Source of the DNA: an uncultured Paraprevotella sp.
Lineage (GTDB): Bacteria; Bacteroidota; Bacteroidia; Bacteroidales; Bacteroidaceae
Assembly (NCBI GenBank): GCA_900546665.1
Contig: URDY01000028.1
Location: 1 to 33,026 of the forward strand
Reading direction: 5' to 3'
Length of the DNA stretch: 33,026 nucleotides
This document shows, piece by piece, positions 16,723 through 27,953 of the stretch (its first letter is position 1; each line of letters begins with the position of its first letter). Below the pieces are notes generated by a model, which searched no databases, was not told the origin of the DNA, and saw only the letters and a program-made list of their open reading frames with translations. The position numbers were made by a program, and so were the translations under genes.

Positions 16723-18150
16723 GTGGATTTTTATGATTTAGACCTCAATGACCAAGTGTTGGACGCTTTGGATGACATGAATTTTACCGAATGTACTCCC
16801 ATTCAGGAACATGCCATACCAGTCATCCTTCAAGGTCGTGATCTTATAGGAGTGGCCCAGACCGGAACCGGCAAAACGGCGGCTTTCCTGCTCCCTATTT
16901 TGAGTAAGCTCAGTGACGGTGGCTATGATGAAAATGCGATCAATTGCGTCATCATGTCACCTACAAGAGAACTTGCCCAACAGATAGACCAGGCATTGGA
17001 AGGCTTTTCGTATTATATGAACATTTCAAATGTAGCCATCTATGGCGGAAATGACGGCATCCGTTACGAACAGGAGAAAAGAGGACTTACAATGGGGGCC
17101 GATATCATTATTGCAACCCCTGGGCGTCTGATCAGTCATTTAAGCTTGGGAAACGTTGATTTGTCGAAAGTATCTTTTTTTGTTCTGGACGAAGCGGACC
17201 GTATGCTGGATATGGGATTCAGCGACGATATCATGCAAATCGTCAAACACTTGCCTGAAAATCGTCAGACAATCATGTTTTCCGCTACTATGCCGCGAAA
17301 AATTCAGGATCTGGCCAAAACGATCCTGCATGATCCGGTAGAAGTCAAGCTGGCCGTATCCAAGCCTGCAGAGAAAATCGTACAATCAGCCTATGTTTGT
17401 TATGAAACGCAAAAAACGGCGCTCGTCAAGATGCTGTTTAAAGAGAATCCGCCCAAACGTGTAATTGTATTTGCTTCTTCCAAACAGAAAGTCAAAGATA
17501 TGGCCATCATCTTACGCAAGGCAGGTTTCAATGTCGGAGCCATGCATTCTGACTTGGATCAGGCTGAACGTGACGAAGTCATGTACAAATTCAAGGCTCA
17601 GCAGATTGATGTACTAGTAGCCACTGATATCGTTGCGAGAGGTATTGACATAGATGATATCCAACTGGTCATTAACTTTGATGTACCTCATGATGCAGAA
17701 GACTATGTACACCGTATCGGACGCACGGCACGTGCCAACAACGATGGTAAAGCAATCACACTGGTCAGTGAGAACGACCAGCGTAAATTTGCAGCAATCG
17801 AACGCTTCCTGGACATCGAAATAGAGAAAAAGCCCATACCGGCAGAATTGGGCGAAGCACCGGAATATAAAGGAAAAGACAAAAAGAAATCCAATCCTGA
17901 TCAGAAGAAAAAATCAACGAGAAGAAAAAACAAAAAAACTGCAGGGGCAAAGAAAGATAAAAAGCACGAAATACAGGAAACTACTGCTGCATCTCCCGAC
18001 AAACCTGCCAGCGAATCGGGCACACCAAATGCGACAGAAACTTCAGGGCAAACTGAAAAAAAGAAGAAAAAGAAACGCAGACATAAGCCTCGGAATAAAA
18101 AAGAAGACAAGACACAGGAAACGAATAATAATAATACAGTCTCCAATTAA
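16723..18150 (+). CDS. DEAD-box ATP-dependent RNA helicase with Lys-rich tail
   Basis: Unwinds RNA duplexes, probably in ribosome assembly or RNA turnover. It starts with GTG at 16723, since the Q motif region begins almost at once (MDFYDLDLNDQVLDALDDMNF). Motifs in order are Q motif CTPIQEHAIP, motif I AQTGTGKT, PTRELAQQ, TPGRL, DEAD, SAT, RGIDI and HRIGRTAR. The core ends near residue 370. The last 100 or so residues are low-complexity and rich in Lys, Ser, Thr and Pro, with several runs of 4-5 basic residues, as in RhlE-like enzymes of Bacteroidetes that use basic tails to hold RNA. It is separated from the permease gene by 40 bases without a clear promoter, so it may belong to the same unit. 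A strong terminator follows. Confidence 0.95.
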   Translation: MDFYDLDLNDQVLDALDDMNFTECTPIQEHAIPVILQGRDLIGVAQTGTGKTAAFLLPILSKLSDGGYDENAINCVIMSPTRELAQQIDQALEGFSYYMNISNVAIYGGNDGIRYEQEKRGLTMGADIIIATPGRLISHLSLGNVDLSKVSFFVLDEADRMLDMGFSDDIMQIVKHLPENRQTIMFSATMPRKIQDLAKTILHDPVEVKLAVSKPAEKIVQSAYVCYETQKTALVKMLFKENPPKRVIVFASSKQKVKDMAIILRKAGFNVGAMHSDLDQAERDEVMYKFKAQQIDVLVATDIVARGIDIDDIQLVINFDVPHDAEDYVHRIGRTARANNDGKAITLVSENDQRKFAAIERFLDIEIEKKPIPAELGEAPEYKGKDKKKSNPDQKKKSTRRKNKKTAGAKKDKKHEIQETTAASPDKPASESGTPNATETSGQTEKKKKKKRRHKPRNKKEDKTQETNNNNTVSN

Positions 18151-18188
18151 AAAGCAAGGCGGTCAGAATGACCGCCTTGCTTTTTTTG
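18150..18188 (+). terminator. Terminator of the lon-to-helicase unit
   Basis: A perfect 12-base-pair GC-rich stem (18154-18165 with 18169-18180, loop GAA) is followed by eight T. A weaker T run on the other strand means it can also stop leftward transcription from the 18271-21084 gene. Confidence 0.95.
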
Positions 18189-18204
18189 ATCATATTCAGA
18201 CATT

Positions 18205-18261
18205 ATATTTTACTTTCTCAAGCACTTATCATTCAGGATAAGCCCTGAGAAAGTAAATATA
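18205..18261 (-). terminator. Hairpin after the lyase-fold gene
   Basis: TTACTTTCTCA (18210-18220) pairs with TGAGAAAGTAA (18246-18256), extended outward by AT pairs with one bulge. An inner stem CTTATC/GATAAG sits in the loop. It lies just after the minus-strand stop at 18271. No strong T run follows, so it may act with the terminator at 18150-18188. Confidence 0.55.
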
Positions 18262-18270
18262 AATATCACT

Positions 18271-21084
18271 TTACCTTACAAACTTAAGGGTTTTAATTTC
18301 ATTGCCATTGGCTATTCTTATGATATAGATTCCTGTGCGTAGATAAGAAAGGTCAATCTTATGATCTCCAGCCTGATATTGCTGCATGTTAATCATTTTT
18401 CCGGACAGATCAAACAAACCCACTTGAACTTTGGATTCCGTTTCCAATTCAAGCATGTGGTCAGCCAGAGAATATCTGATAGCCTGTACGTCATTATCCG
18501 ACTGGACATTCTTGATATCGGTTGCATTCTGATCTATTCTCTCTAGTATAAACGGGAAAGTGTAAGGACGCTCTGTCGTAGCACCACAAACCAGGTTCTG
18601 GTCGGCTATCGTCCAGAAATAACTGCCACCACGCTCTGAGTTACGGATATAACACAACGGCTCATCTTCACCTGTCAGAGCGTCAATATAGAAGCTCTGC
18701 AGAACATAACTGTAATAAGATGAATTAAATGTTCCGTTACGATCCAGAAAATGAGAATCGTCATGATTCTGAATCTTATACCTTCCGGCTTTTTCATCCC
18801 ATGTGATATGCCATACATACTCCGTTGAGTCTGCAGTTTCGTTATATTCTTCGAACACCAGATTCTTATTGCTGAAGTAGAGTCCGGACTCTGCATCTTT
18901 AATATGGTAATATCCGTCTTCTATGCTCCGGTTTTCCTTGTATACCTGGATTCTGAAATCAAAATGAGCTTCACGTATATTCGTGGTTGATGAATCCGCC
19001 CAGTCAAGGTGAGGATAAACGGATTCCATCAGATTCTCAAAATACAGAGAATCTGTCGTTTCACCGGAACTCCACTTATATTTTCCATTTCTATATCGTG
19101 CAGAAGTCACTTCACCCTTTAGTGTCACATTCTTACCCTGTGGAATGATCACACTTGTACCTTCTGTCACTTCATCATCCACTTTGACAGAGGTTTCAAC
19201 CAGTGAATTGATAACCTTGAATGTTTTCTTGATAGATACACCAGATTCGTTAATCACTTCAAATACAAACGTCTGATCTTTGGAAGCTTGTGTAAATGAA
19301 TGGGTACCTTTTACAGAAATAATCTTGCCTGTGCTGTCATACCATCTGGTAGCCTTGATATAATTCCAGTTGGCGTAATCAGCTCCCAATGTCACATCAT
19401 GTCCGGTTACTGCATAGATAACAGAGTCACCGTCAATCCGGGTCCGGTCATACTGTATCCAGGGTTTTAAGGTTGCCCTTATACCTTCTCCATAAACCGA
19501 CAGACAGAACATCTGTGTACTTTCTATACCCTTGCTGTTTGTATAGGTCACACGGTAGATACCGGATTTATCTGCAATGACGGTTCTGCTTTGGCCCTCA
19601 ACACCGTCTTCCCATTTCCATTTGCCTGTATTATCCTCTCCTTCGGGCAGATTAGCCTTAAGCGTAAGTTCCGTGCCCTTGGTAATGTTACGCAACTCTG
19701 CATAAGGATAAGTCTTGTCGGCATCTTTAATCTCAGGTGACAATACGGTTGGACGTGTCTCCTCCGTAACGGCCTTATCGTAATACATCAAGTCGCCAAA
19801 ACCTGTATGGTCGAATCCGCCACTGTTTGTACCATAAGAACCTCCTCCGGCTTCTATACCCATCTTATTTTTCATCTTCCTGCAATATTGCATGGGTATA
19901 CCCATTTTATTCTGATAATGGTTAATGAAAAGTTGCCAGATAGGCCTGTACTGTCCTTGTCCTGTCCAGTTCAATCCTGCCATCCACCAGTTCTGCTTGT
20001 ATGGAATTGACGCAATGATTTCCGCTTCTGCCGGGATATTGTTGTTCATGGAATTAAACATGGCCACATATTCGGCAGCACCTGCAACCATCATCTTGCC
20101 TGCATCACCCGGAATAAGAGGATTGTATAAATTACAGAAGGCATTATCACCCTGATTGAATGCTGTCTGCAAAGAATATGACAACAAGCCCAATGCTGCC
20201 ATGGCATGTCCCTGGTCACGACCGCTTTCCTGCATCTGATTCAGATAACCCAACGGTCCGCGGTCATCCTGGTGAAACCATGGAATAAGTCCCCAGCCAT
20301 ATCCGCACATTCCCTGCGAAGGATCAGGATTCTCAGGATGAGTTGTTCCTACATAAAGAGACTCATTTCCTGGTCCCTGCTTAATCCAGTACATTCCATA
20401 ATTGTAAATATCGGGAAGATCGCAGAACACACCCAGAGATACACAAAACAAAGCGTTGCCCAATCCCCAGTTACTATGATAGTGATACCAGTTTCCTTCA
20501 CGCGTCACTGTATCATGACGTCTTTCAAGAAAATCCTGGGCTGATGTAAACCAGACATCGATCATCCACTGTTTGAATCGCTCAAAGTCTTCTTTAGCCC
20601 AGTACTCACAGTCTCTCATCAGCTCTGCTGCATTCAAGAACTGATAACCGATAAAACCGGGAATAAGAGACTGGTTTGAATTTCCACCTATACTCTTGGT
20701 AATAAGTGAATACTGATTAAGCACATACAAAGCCTTGTTTGCCCATTCCCGCTCACCGGTGATTTTCCAAAGCAAGGCACACTGATAAGCTTTCGCCGCA
20801 TTACGATAAGCGTTCATATAGTTCTCATCACCTGCTATTCCACGTTTGATAATTTCTGTAACACCCCAGATATCATAAACGTTTTTATTGGCAATCCAAC
20901 TGTTTTTCAAAACATTAAAGGCCGATATAGCCTGAGCGTCATTATTAGCCAATGCTTCTCTGATACGCTCAAAATCTTTTTCAGAGTGCATCAATCCGGG
21001 ATGTGTGAATATCCCTTGAGCCATACTGCCGTTACTACACATGCAAAATGCCACGGCCAATGTAAAAAGTGAAAATTTCCTCAT
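18271..21084 (-). CDS. Secreted alginate-lyase-fold protein with T9SS-type sorting tail
   Basis: A 937-residue exported protein. It has a signal peptide (about 1-22, cut after SMA), then an alpha/alpha-toroid domain (about 24-430) opening FTHPGLMHSEKDFERIR, as in alginate-lyase-family proteins. It contains a conserved polar patch NWYHYHSNWG (198-207). Beta-rich Ig-like segments follow (about 450-720), then a ligand-binding-like domain beginning near YYHIKDAESGLYF. A C-terminal sorting signal of type IX secretion (about 865-937) carries LFDLSGKMI, LRTGIYIIRI and a closing TLKFVR. The predicted action is beta-elimination of a uronate-containing polysaccharide; the substrate is unknown. It stands alone, without SusC/SusD or regulators. 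I found no promoter box in the 300 bases upstream. Confidence 0.85.
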   Translation of the reverse strand: MRKFSLFTLAVAFCMCSNGSMAQGIFTHPGLMHSEKDFERIREALANNDAQAISAFNVLKNSWIANKNVYDIWGVTEIIKRGIAGDENYMNAYRNAAKAYQCALLWKITGEREWANKALYVLNQYSLITKSIGGNSNQSLIPGFIGYQFLNAAELMRDCEYWAKEDFERFKQWMIDVWFTSAQDFLERRHDTVTREGNWYHYHSNWGLGNALFCVSLGVFCDLPDIYNYGMYWIKQGPGNESLYVGTTHPENPDPSQGMCGYGWGLIPWFHQDDRGPLGYLNQMQESGRDQGHAMAALGLLSYSLQTAFNQGDNAFCNLYNPLIPGDAGKMMVAGAAEYVAMFNSMNNNIPAEAEIIASIPYKQNWWMAGLNWTGQGQYRPIWQLFINHYQNKMGIPMQYCRKMKNKMGIEAGGGSYGTNSGGFDHTGFGDLMYYDKAVTEETRPTVLSPEIKDADKTYPYAELRNITKGTELTLKANLPEGEDNTGKWKWEDGVEGQSRTVIADKSGIYRVTYTNSKGIESTQMFCLSVYGEGIRATLKPWIQYDRTRIDGDSVIYAVTGHDVTLGADYANWNYIKATRWYDSTGKIISVKGTHSFTQASKDQTFVFEVINESGVSIKKTFKVINSLVETSVKVDDEVTEGTSVIIPQGKNVTLKGEVTSARYRNGKYKWSSGETTDSLYFENLMESVYPHLDWADSSTTNIREAHFDFRIQVYKENRSIEDGYYHIKDAESGLYFSNKNLVFEEYNETADSTEYVWHITWDEKAGRYKIQNHDDSHFLDRNGTFNSSYYSYVLQSFYIDALTGEDEPLCYIRNSERGGSYFWTIADQNLVCGATTERPYTFPFILERIDQNATDIKNVQSDNDVQAIRYSLADHMLELETESKVQVGLFDLSGKMINMQQYQAGDHKIDLSYLRTGIYIIRIANGNEIKTLKFVR

Positions 21085-21321
21085 TTAAAATAATACTTAA
21101 GGTTTAAAACAATATATTCCTCCGATAACATAATCTATCATTATGACGAACGACTTTCTCTTTTTACGCATCAATGAGGCTGTTTTTAACATTAATTTAA
21201 TATTCTGTTCGTCAAACGGTCCGAAAAAGCAATTTAAACCTTATGTATTTAATCCATGTAACGAAAAACTTCTGCTTTTCTACAATTCTTTTTATGTATA
21301 CCTTCTGTTCCTAAACATACG
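21085..21321. other. Intergenic region before the lyase-fold gene
   Basis: AT-rich, with no gene and no TAnnTTTG box on the minus strand. The only structure is a weak pair GACGAAC/GTTCGTC (21145-21151 with 21207-21213) separated by 55 bases. The lyase-fold gene may therefore rely on a different sigma factor or an activator (inference). Confidence 0.35.
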
Positions 21322-21363
21322 GCAAACGGATCATTTTCCGCGTTGTGAAAATGATCCGTTTGC
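21322..21363 (-). terminator. Perfect hairpin after dapA
   Basis: A 17-base-pair perfect stem (21322-21338 with 21347-21363, 8-base loop) lies 26 bases after the dapA stop. No T run follows on either strand, so it is either a Rho-type or stabilising 3' hairpin rather than a classical intrinsic terminator. Confidence 0.6.
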
Positions 21364-21388
21364 TGATCAGTTATTTCAGATATTCTTA

Positions 21389-22282
21389 TTAGTATCTGAT
21401 ATCCAATTCTTTAAGGATAGAGGTGATTTTTTCCATCGTAGTAAGACGGGTCGGTACCAAAGGCAAACGCAACTGGTTCTCAATCATACCCATCGCATGA
21501 AGCATGGCCTTGACTCCCGCCGGATTGCCATCTACAAACAAAAGCTTGAAGAGTTCCGCAAATTTGTGATGAATAGCACGGGCTATTTCATATTCGCCGT
21601 TTAAGGCCAATCTCACCATTCTGCTGAATTCTGCCGGAAGAGCATTACCGATAACGGAAATCACACCCACAGCTCCCAGCGTAATCAGCGGGAATGTAAT
21701 GCCGTCGTCACCGGAGATGACATCAAAGTGATCCGGTTTATTCTTGATAATGTCATCCATCTGAGTGATATTACCGCTAGCCTCCTTAATAGCCACGATA
21801 TTCTCAAAATCATGAGCCAGTCTGAGCGTGGTCTCGGCAGTCATGTTCACTCCCGTACGACCCGGTACATTATATAAAACGATAGGCAGAGGCGAAGCCT
21901 TTGAAAGAGCCTTATAATGCTGGTACAAACCTTCCTGAGAGGGTTTATTGTAATATGGACAAACGGAAAGTACACCATCGATCCCTTTCCAATCGCCTTT
22001 TTCAAGATCTTCCACAACAGCTGCCGTATTGTTGCCGCCACATCCCATCAACAGGGGAACACGTCCTGCAACACGTTCAACCAACAAACTTTTAAGATTA
22101 GCTTTCTCTTCTTTAGTCAGGCAAGGTGTCTCTGCAGTCGTTCCCATAATACAAAGGAAATCGGCCCCGTTCTTGATCTGATATTCCACAAGACGGGTCA
22201 ATGCTTCATAATCAACAGTCCCGTCTGATTTGAAAGGTGTAATCAAGGCAATTCCCAAGCCTTTAAACTTATTATGTATCAT
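21389..22282 (-). CDS. dapA: 4-hydroxy-tetrahydrodipicolinate synthase
   Basis: Condenses pyruvate with aspartate semialdehyde in lysine and diaminopimelate synthesis, in the cytoplasm. The 297-residue TIM barrel has the Schiff-base Lys in VAIKEASGN, the catalytic Tyr in LYNVPGRTG and the substrate loop GTTAETPCL. The start ATG at 22282 gives the family N-terminus FKGLGIALITPF. The open frame's extra eleven codons overlap the -7 promoter box (22313-22320) and are rejected. It follows ligA by 66 bases but has its own promoter in that gap. Confidence 0.96.
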   Translation of the reverse strand: MIHNKFKGLGIALITPFKSDGTVDYEALTRLVEYQIKNGADFLCIMGTTAETPCLTKEEKANLKSLLVERVAGRVPLLMGCGGNNTAAVVEDLEKGDWKGIDGVLSVCPYYNKPSQEGLYQHYKALSKASPLPIVLYNVPGRTGVNMTAETTLRLAHDFENIVAIKEASGNITQMDDIIKNKPDHFDVISGDDGITFPLITLGAVGVISVIGNALPAEFSRMVRLALNGEYEIARAIHHKFAELFKLLFVDGNPAGVKAMLHAMGMIENQLRLPLVPTRLTTMEKITSILKELDIRY

Positions 22283-22299
22283 AAATATAGCGGTTTTTA

Positions 22300-22320
22300 T
22301 ACTTTTGCTGGACAAAAGTA
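22300..22320. repeat. Inverted repeat around the dapA -7 box
   Basis: TACTTTTG (22300-22307) and CAAAAGTA (22313-22320) are perfect inverted copies separated by CTGGA. The right arm read on the minus strand is the dapA -7 box; the left arm read on the plus strand is an equivalent box pointing toward ligA. Confidence 0.6.
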
Positions 22321-22343
22321 CGAATTTATTCCGATTTGACCAA
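22313..22343 (-). promoter_or_regulatory. Promoter of dapA
   Basis: The minus-strand -33 TTG (22341-22343) lies 20 bases from the -7 box TACTTTTG (22313-22320). Transcription would start near 22306, about 24 bases before the ATG. This fixes the dapA start at 22282. Confidence 0.75.
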
Positions 22344-22348
22344 CATTT

Positions 22349-24825
<2,477 letters not shown>

Positions 24826-24927
24826 GATCACATCGTGTTATCTATTTTGAAAGAACAATAATACATAAAAAAACGTATATGGACAAGTTTTTATTCAAAA
24901 AACAGGTGCTGCATTCATTTTTATATG

Positions 24928-24935
24928 TAAGTTTG
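24928..24935 (+). promoter_or_regulatory. -7 box upstream of the HI0933-family gene
   Basis: TAAGTTTG fits TAnnTTTG and lies 32 bases before the ATG. A -33 element is not obvious. Confidence 0.5.
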
Positions 24936-24967
24936 CACCAATATTAATTCAGCTAAAAAATCAAAAT

Positions 24968-26221
24968 ATGCAAATCGCAATTATAGGAGGTGGTGCCGCA
25001 GGATTCTTTATGGCCATTCATCTTAAAAAGGGACTTCCCGAATCCCAGGTAACCATTTATGAGAAACGGAACAAAGTATTATCCAAAGTTGCGGTTTCCG
25101 GTGGCGGAAGATGCAATCTGACCAATTCGTTTGAAAACGTCAAGGATCTTAAGACCGTCTATCCCCGTGGTCACAAATTGCTTAAAAGACTTTTTAACAT
25201 ATTCGACCAGCACGACGCTTATACCTGGTTCGAGAATCATGGCGTCAGACTGACCACACAGGATGACCAATGCGTGTTTCCCCATTCACAAAACGCCATG
25301 TCGGTTGTCAATTGTCTGCAAAACGAAGCCGCTCTGCTTGGTGTCAGCGTCAGGACTTCGCATTCTGTCAGTTCCATCAGCCGATGCCACGAAAGCGGAA
25401 AATACATCATAAGCTTTGCCGAAGAACACCTTCACGATGCTGAAGCAGACATCATCGCTGTCACAACAGGCGGACATCCCAGAAAAGAAGACTTTATGGG
25501 TTTGAAGGCCTTGGGACACCAGATCGAAACACCCATACCTTCACTTTTTACTTTCAATATAAAAGACAGCCGGATAACGCAACTTTCAGGACTGGTCATC
25601 GATCCGGCCTGCGTGATGATTCCCGGTACAAAGCACAAATCCGAAGGGGCTCTCCTGATTACCCACTGGGGAATGAGCGGACCGGCCATACTCAAACTGT
25701 CCTCTTATGCCGCACGTGACGTATATCAGAAAGAATACCGTTTCACCCTGTCTGTAAACTGGGCAGACGAGAGTCCGGACTCCGTTACCGATTCCCTGCA
25801 GGAGATCATCCAGAATTACGGCAACAAACAGCTGAACAATATACGTCCCTACAATCTGCCGTCCAGATTATGGACCTTTCTTTTGGATAAATACGCCATA
25901 CCGGAAGATAAAAAATGGAATCAGCTGAGTAAAAAGGAATTCAACGTATTAGTCAATACGTTAAGCAATGACCATTATCAGGTTGACGGCAAGGGGGCAT
26001 TCAAAGAAGAATTTGTCACATGCGGCGGCATAAGCCTGTCAGCCGTCCATCCGCAGACCCTCGAAAGCAAGACTTCGGAAGGACTGTATTTTGCAGGTGA
26101 GGTATTGGACATTGACGCTGTCACGGGAGGCTTCAACTTTCAGGCCGCATGGACTACAGCCTTTACCGTATCCAAGGCTATTCTGGAAAAACAGCGCAAT
26201 CAGAATCAGCCTCCGGCATGA
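24968..26221 (+). CDS. HI0933/YhiN-family flavoprotein (NAD(P)/FAD-dependent oxidoreductase)
   Basis: A 417-residue flavoprotein of the HI0933-like family (BaiN/RdsA relatives). The FAD-binding dinucleotide fold begins at residue 4 with IIGGGAAGFF. The family signature KVAVSGGGRCNLTN follows, then the C-terminal FAD contact GLYFAGEVLDIDAVTGGFNFQ. The substrate of most members is unknown; BaiN acts in bile-acid dehydroxylation in clostridia, but nothing nearby suggests that here. It is transcribed toward trmD, which has its own promoter box. Confidence 0.93.
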   Translation: MQIAIIGGGAAGFFMAIHLKKGLPESQVTIYEKRNKVLSKVAVSGGGRCNLTNSFENVKDLKTVYPRGHKLLKRLFNIFDQHDAYTWFENHGVRLTTQDDQCVFPHSQNAMSVVNCLQNEAALLGVSVRTSHSVSSISRCHESGKYIISFAEEHLHDAEADIIAVTTGGHPRKEDFMGLKALGHQIETPIPSLFTFNIKDSRITQLSGLVIDPACVMIPGTKHKSEGALLITHWGMSGPAILKLSSYAARDVYQKEYRFTLSVNWADESPDSVTDSLQEIIQNYGNKQLNNIRPYNLPSRLWTFLLDKYAIPEDKKWNQLSKKEFNVLVNTLSNDHYQVDGKGAFKEEFVTCGGISLSAVHPQTLESKTSEGLYFAGEVLDIDAVTGGFNFQAAWTTAFTVSKAILEKQRNQNQPPA

Positions 26222-26283
26222 AACAAACAGGGATGAAGCCGTAAATTAAGGTTTCACAGCATACAGAAAACAATAAAAATAAC

Positions 26284-26291
26284 TACCTTTG
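26284..26291 (+). promoter_or_regulatory. -7 box of trmD
   Basis: TACCTTTG fits TAnnTTTG, 24 bases before the trmD ATG. No -33 at the usual distance is evident. Confidence 0.5.
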
Positions 26292-26314
26292 CATAAAAAT
26301 ATTGCACACAGAGT

Positions 26315-26992
26315 ATGAGAATTGACATTATAACCGTTTTGCCCGAGTTGCTTGAAGGGTTTGTTAATGAGTCCATATTAGGCAGGGCTCAGAAAAAAGG
26401 TCTGGCTGAAATCCATCTGCATAACCTCCGTGATTATTCTACCAACAAATTCAGAAGAGTTGACGATTACCCCTACGGAGGATTTGCCGGAATGGTCATG
26501 CAATGCGAGCCGATCGACCGTTGTATTACCGCACTGAAGGCTGAACGGGACTATGATGAAGTGATCTTTACGACCCCTGACGGAGAACAATTCGATCAGC
26601 CCATGGCCAACACGCTGTCATTATGCCAGAATCTGATCATCCTTTGCGGGCATTACAAGGGTATTGACTACCGCATCAGAGAGCATCTGATTACCAAGGA
26701 AGTCAGCATAGGTGATTTTGTTCTCACCGGCGGTGAACTGGCTGCAGCCGTCATGGCCGATGCCATCGTACGTGTTGTTCCGGGAGTATTGGGTGACGAA
26801 CAAAGCGCCCTGTCAGATTCGTTCCAGGACAATCTGCTGGCCGCTCCTGTCTATACAAGACCAGCCGACTATAAAGGCTGGAAAGTACCCGATATCCTGC
26901 TGTCCGGCCATGAAGCCAAGATCAAGGAATGGGAGCTGCAACAGTCATTCGAACGTACTAAACGTCTGCGTCCCGACCTGCTCGAAAAATAA
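26315..26992 (+). CDS. trmD: tRNA (guanine(37)-N1)-methyltransferase
   Basis: Makes m1G37 in tRNAs that read CNN codons, including the tRNA-Pro(UGG) encoded at the start of this window, and so prevents frameshifting. The 225 residues have the SPOUT trefoil-knot motifs [14 protein letters not shown] and [13 protein letters not shown]-terminal [10 protein letters not shown] is typical. In many bacteria trmD lies with rpsP and rplS; here it is a single-gene unit ending in a strong terminator. Confidence 0.97.
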   Translation: MRIDIITVLPELLEGFVNESILGRAQKKGLAEIHLHNLRDYSTNKFRRVDDYPYGGFAGMVMQCEPIDRCITALKAERDYDEVIFTTPDGEQFDQPMANTLSLCQNLIILCGHYKGIDYRIREHLITKEVSIGDFVLTGGELAAAVMADAIVRVVPGVLGDEQSALSDSFQDNLLAAPVYTRPADYKGWKVPDILLSGHEAKIKEWELQQSFERTKRLRPDLLEK

Positions 26993-27023
26993 AGCATATT
27001 TTCGTTATATCATTGGTATGGAA

Positions 27024-27057
27024 ACCAGTCTGCTAATGGTCAGACTGTTTTTTTTAT
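27024..27057 (+). terminator. Terminator of trmD
   Basis: CAGTCTG (27026-27032) pairs with CAGACTG (27041-27047) and is followed by ten T. Confidence 0.9.
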
Positions 27058-27170
27058 TATAGGAGGAAATCCTGATTATAATCCCATTCAAAAAACCCTT
27101 CGACTCCCTGAAAAGAAGATCGGGAAACAAATCATAAGAGACAAGCAACTGAATGACAATCAGAAACGGA

Positions 27171-27827
27171 TTACGACATCATCGGAGCCAGAAGATGCCA
27201 CACGGCCATGATATGACAGATAGAACCGCCTAACACGAAAAAGTGAAAAACCGAATGCATGAATTTCCTCTGATGCCAGCTGTAAAACACCGCTCCGGTG
27301 ATAAAACATACTCCTTCTGCTATTATCCAAAGAATAGTCTCCATGCTGGTCGTCTTCAACAGCGGGTCCAGAGCAACCAGTATGGTCAGCCCCATGGCAA
27401 TAAAACAAACCGTTTCCAGATTACTGTGTTCCTTAAGCCGATTCAGACTCATGACCGTACCTGTCACGGCACAAAGCCATACAAATCCAAAAAGACCCCA
27501 TCCCCAGAAATCCTGTTCACGCAGGGCTATAAGTGTAAACGGCGAATAGCTGCCTGCTATATGCCAGTAAATGGCCGCATGATCTATTCTCCGGAGCTTT
27601 TCCTTCCACACTTTGCCTGCCGGCCACGCATGATAAAGTGTTGACGCACAATAGGAGCTCAGCATACCCGAAAAATAAAGCATGATACCGCCTGCCACCC
27701 ACACACTGCTGTATGCAGGAGAGACACTGTGCCACATGAAATATCCCGCCATCAGCCCCATGAGAATCCCCGTGGCATGCGACAGATAATTCAGCCTTTC
27801 TTCCGTTTTGGTATATACGATACTCAT
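27171..27827 (-). CDS. Hemolysin III / PAQR-family membrane protein
   Basis: A 218-residue integral membrane protein with seven predicted helices. It has the metal-binding motifs of the family: STLYHAW, RRIDHAAIYWHIAGSYSPF and the C-terminal HSVFHFFVLGGSICHIMAVWH. The N-terminal YTKTEERLNYLSHATG is the usual hemolysin III opening. The family name comes from a Bacillus protein; members are probably metal-dependent membrane hydrolases with unknown physiological role in bacteria. The open frame's first codon is TTG within the putative -7 box, so ATG at 27827 is chosen. Confidence 0.92.
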   Translation of the reverse strand: MSIVYTKTEERLNYLSHATGILMGLMAGYFMWHSVSPAYSSVWVAGGIMLYFSGMLSSYCASTLYHAWPAGKVWKEKLRRIDHAAIYWHIAGSYSPFTLIALREQDFWGWGLFGFVWLCAVTGTVMSLNRLKEHSNLETVCFIAMGLTILVALDPLLKTTSMETILWIIAEGVCFITGAVFYSWHQRKFMHSVFHFFVLGGSICHIMAVWHLLAPMMS

Positions 27828-27833
27828 ACACCG

Positions 27834-27841
27834 CAAAGTTA
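27834..27841 (-). promoter_or_regulatory. -7-like box just before the hemolysin III gene
   Basis: TAACTTTG on the minus strand ends only seven bases before the ATG at 27827. If used, the mRNA would be leaderless or nearly so. There is no clear -33 element. Confidence 0.35.
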
Positions 27842-27892
27842 ATCATATTTCCGGATATGAATGATTTTTAGCAATAAAAAGGCATTATGATA

Positions 27893-27923
27893 TTGATAAA
27901 TTGAAAAGCTTATTGTATATTTG
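27893..27923 (+). promoter_or_regulatory. Promoter of the zeta-like kinase pair
   Basis: The -33 TTG (27893-27895) is 20 bases from the -7 box TATATTTG (27916-27923). The ATG follows at 27954. Confidence 0.75.
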
Positions 27924-27953
27924 CGTATATTAAATCAATCAAGAAACTGAAAT

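Noticed and set aside
21145..21213. Inverted pair GACGAAC/GTTCGTC upstream of the lyase-fold gene
   Set aside because: Seven-base arms 55 bases apart are expected by chance; kept only as a note in the intergenic entry.
27243..27644. A 133-codon frame antisense to the hemolysin III gene
   Set aside because: The PAQR motifs on the minus strand are decisive; this frame has none.
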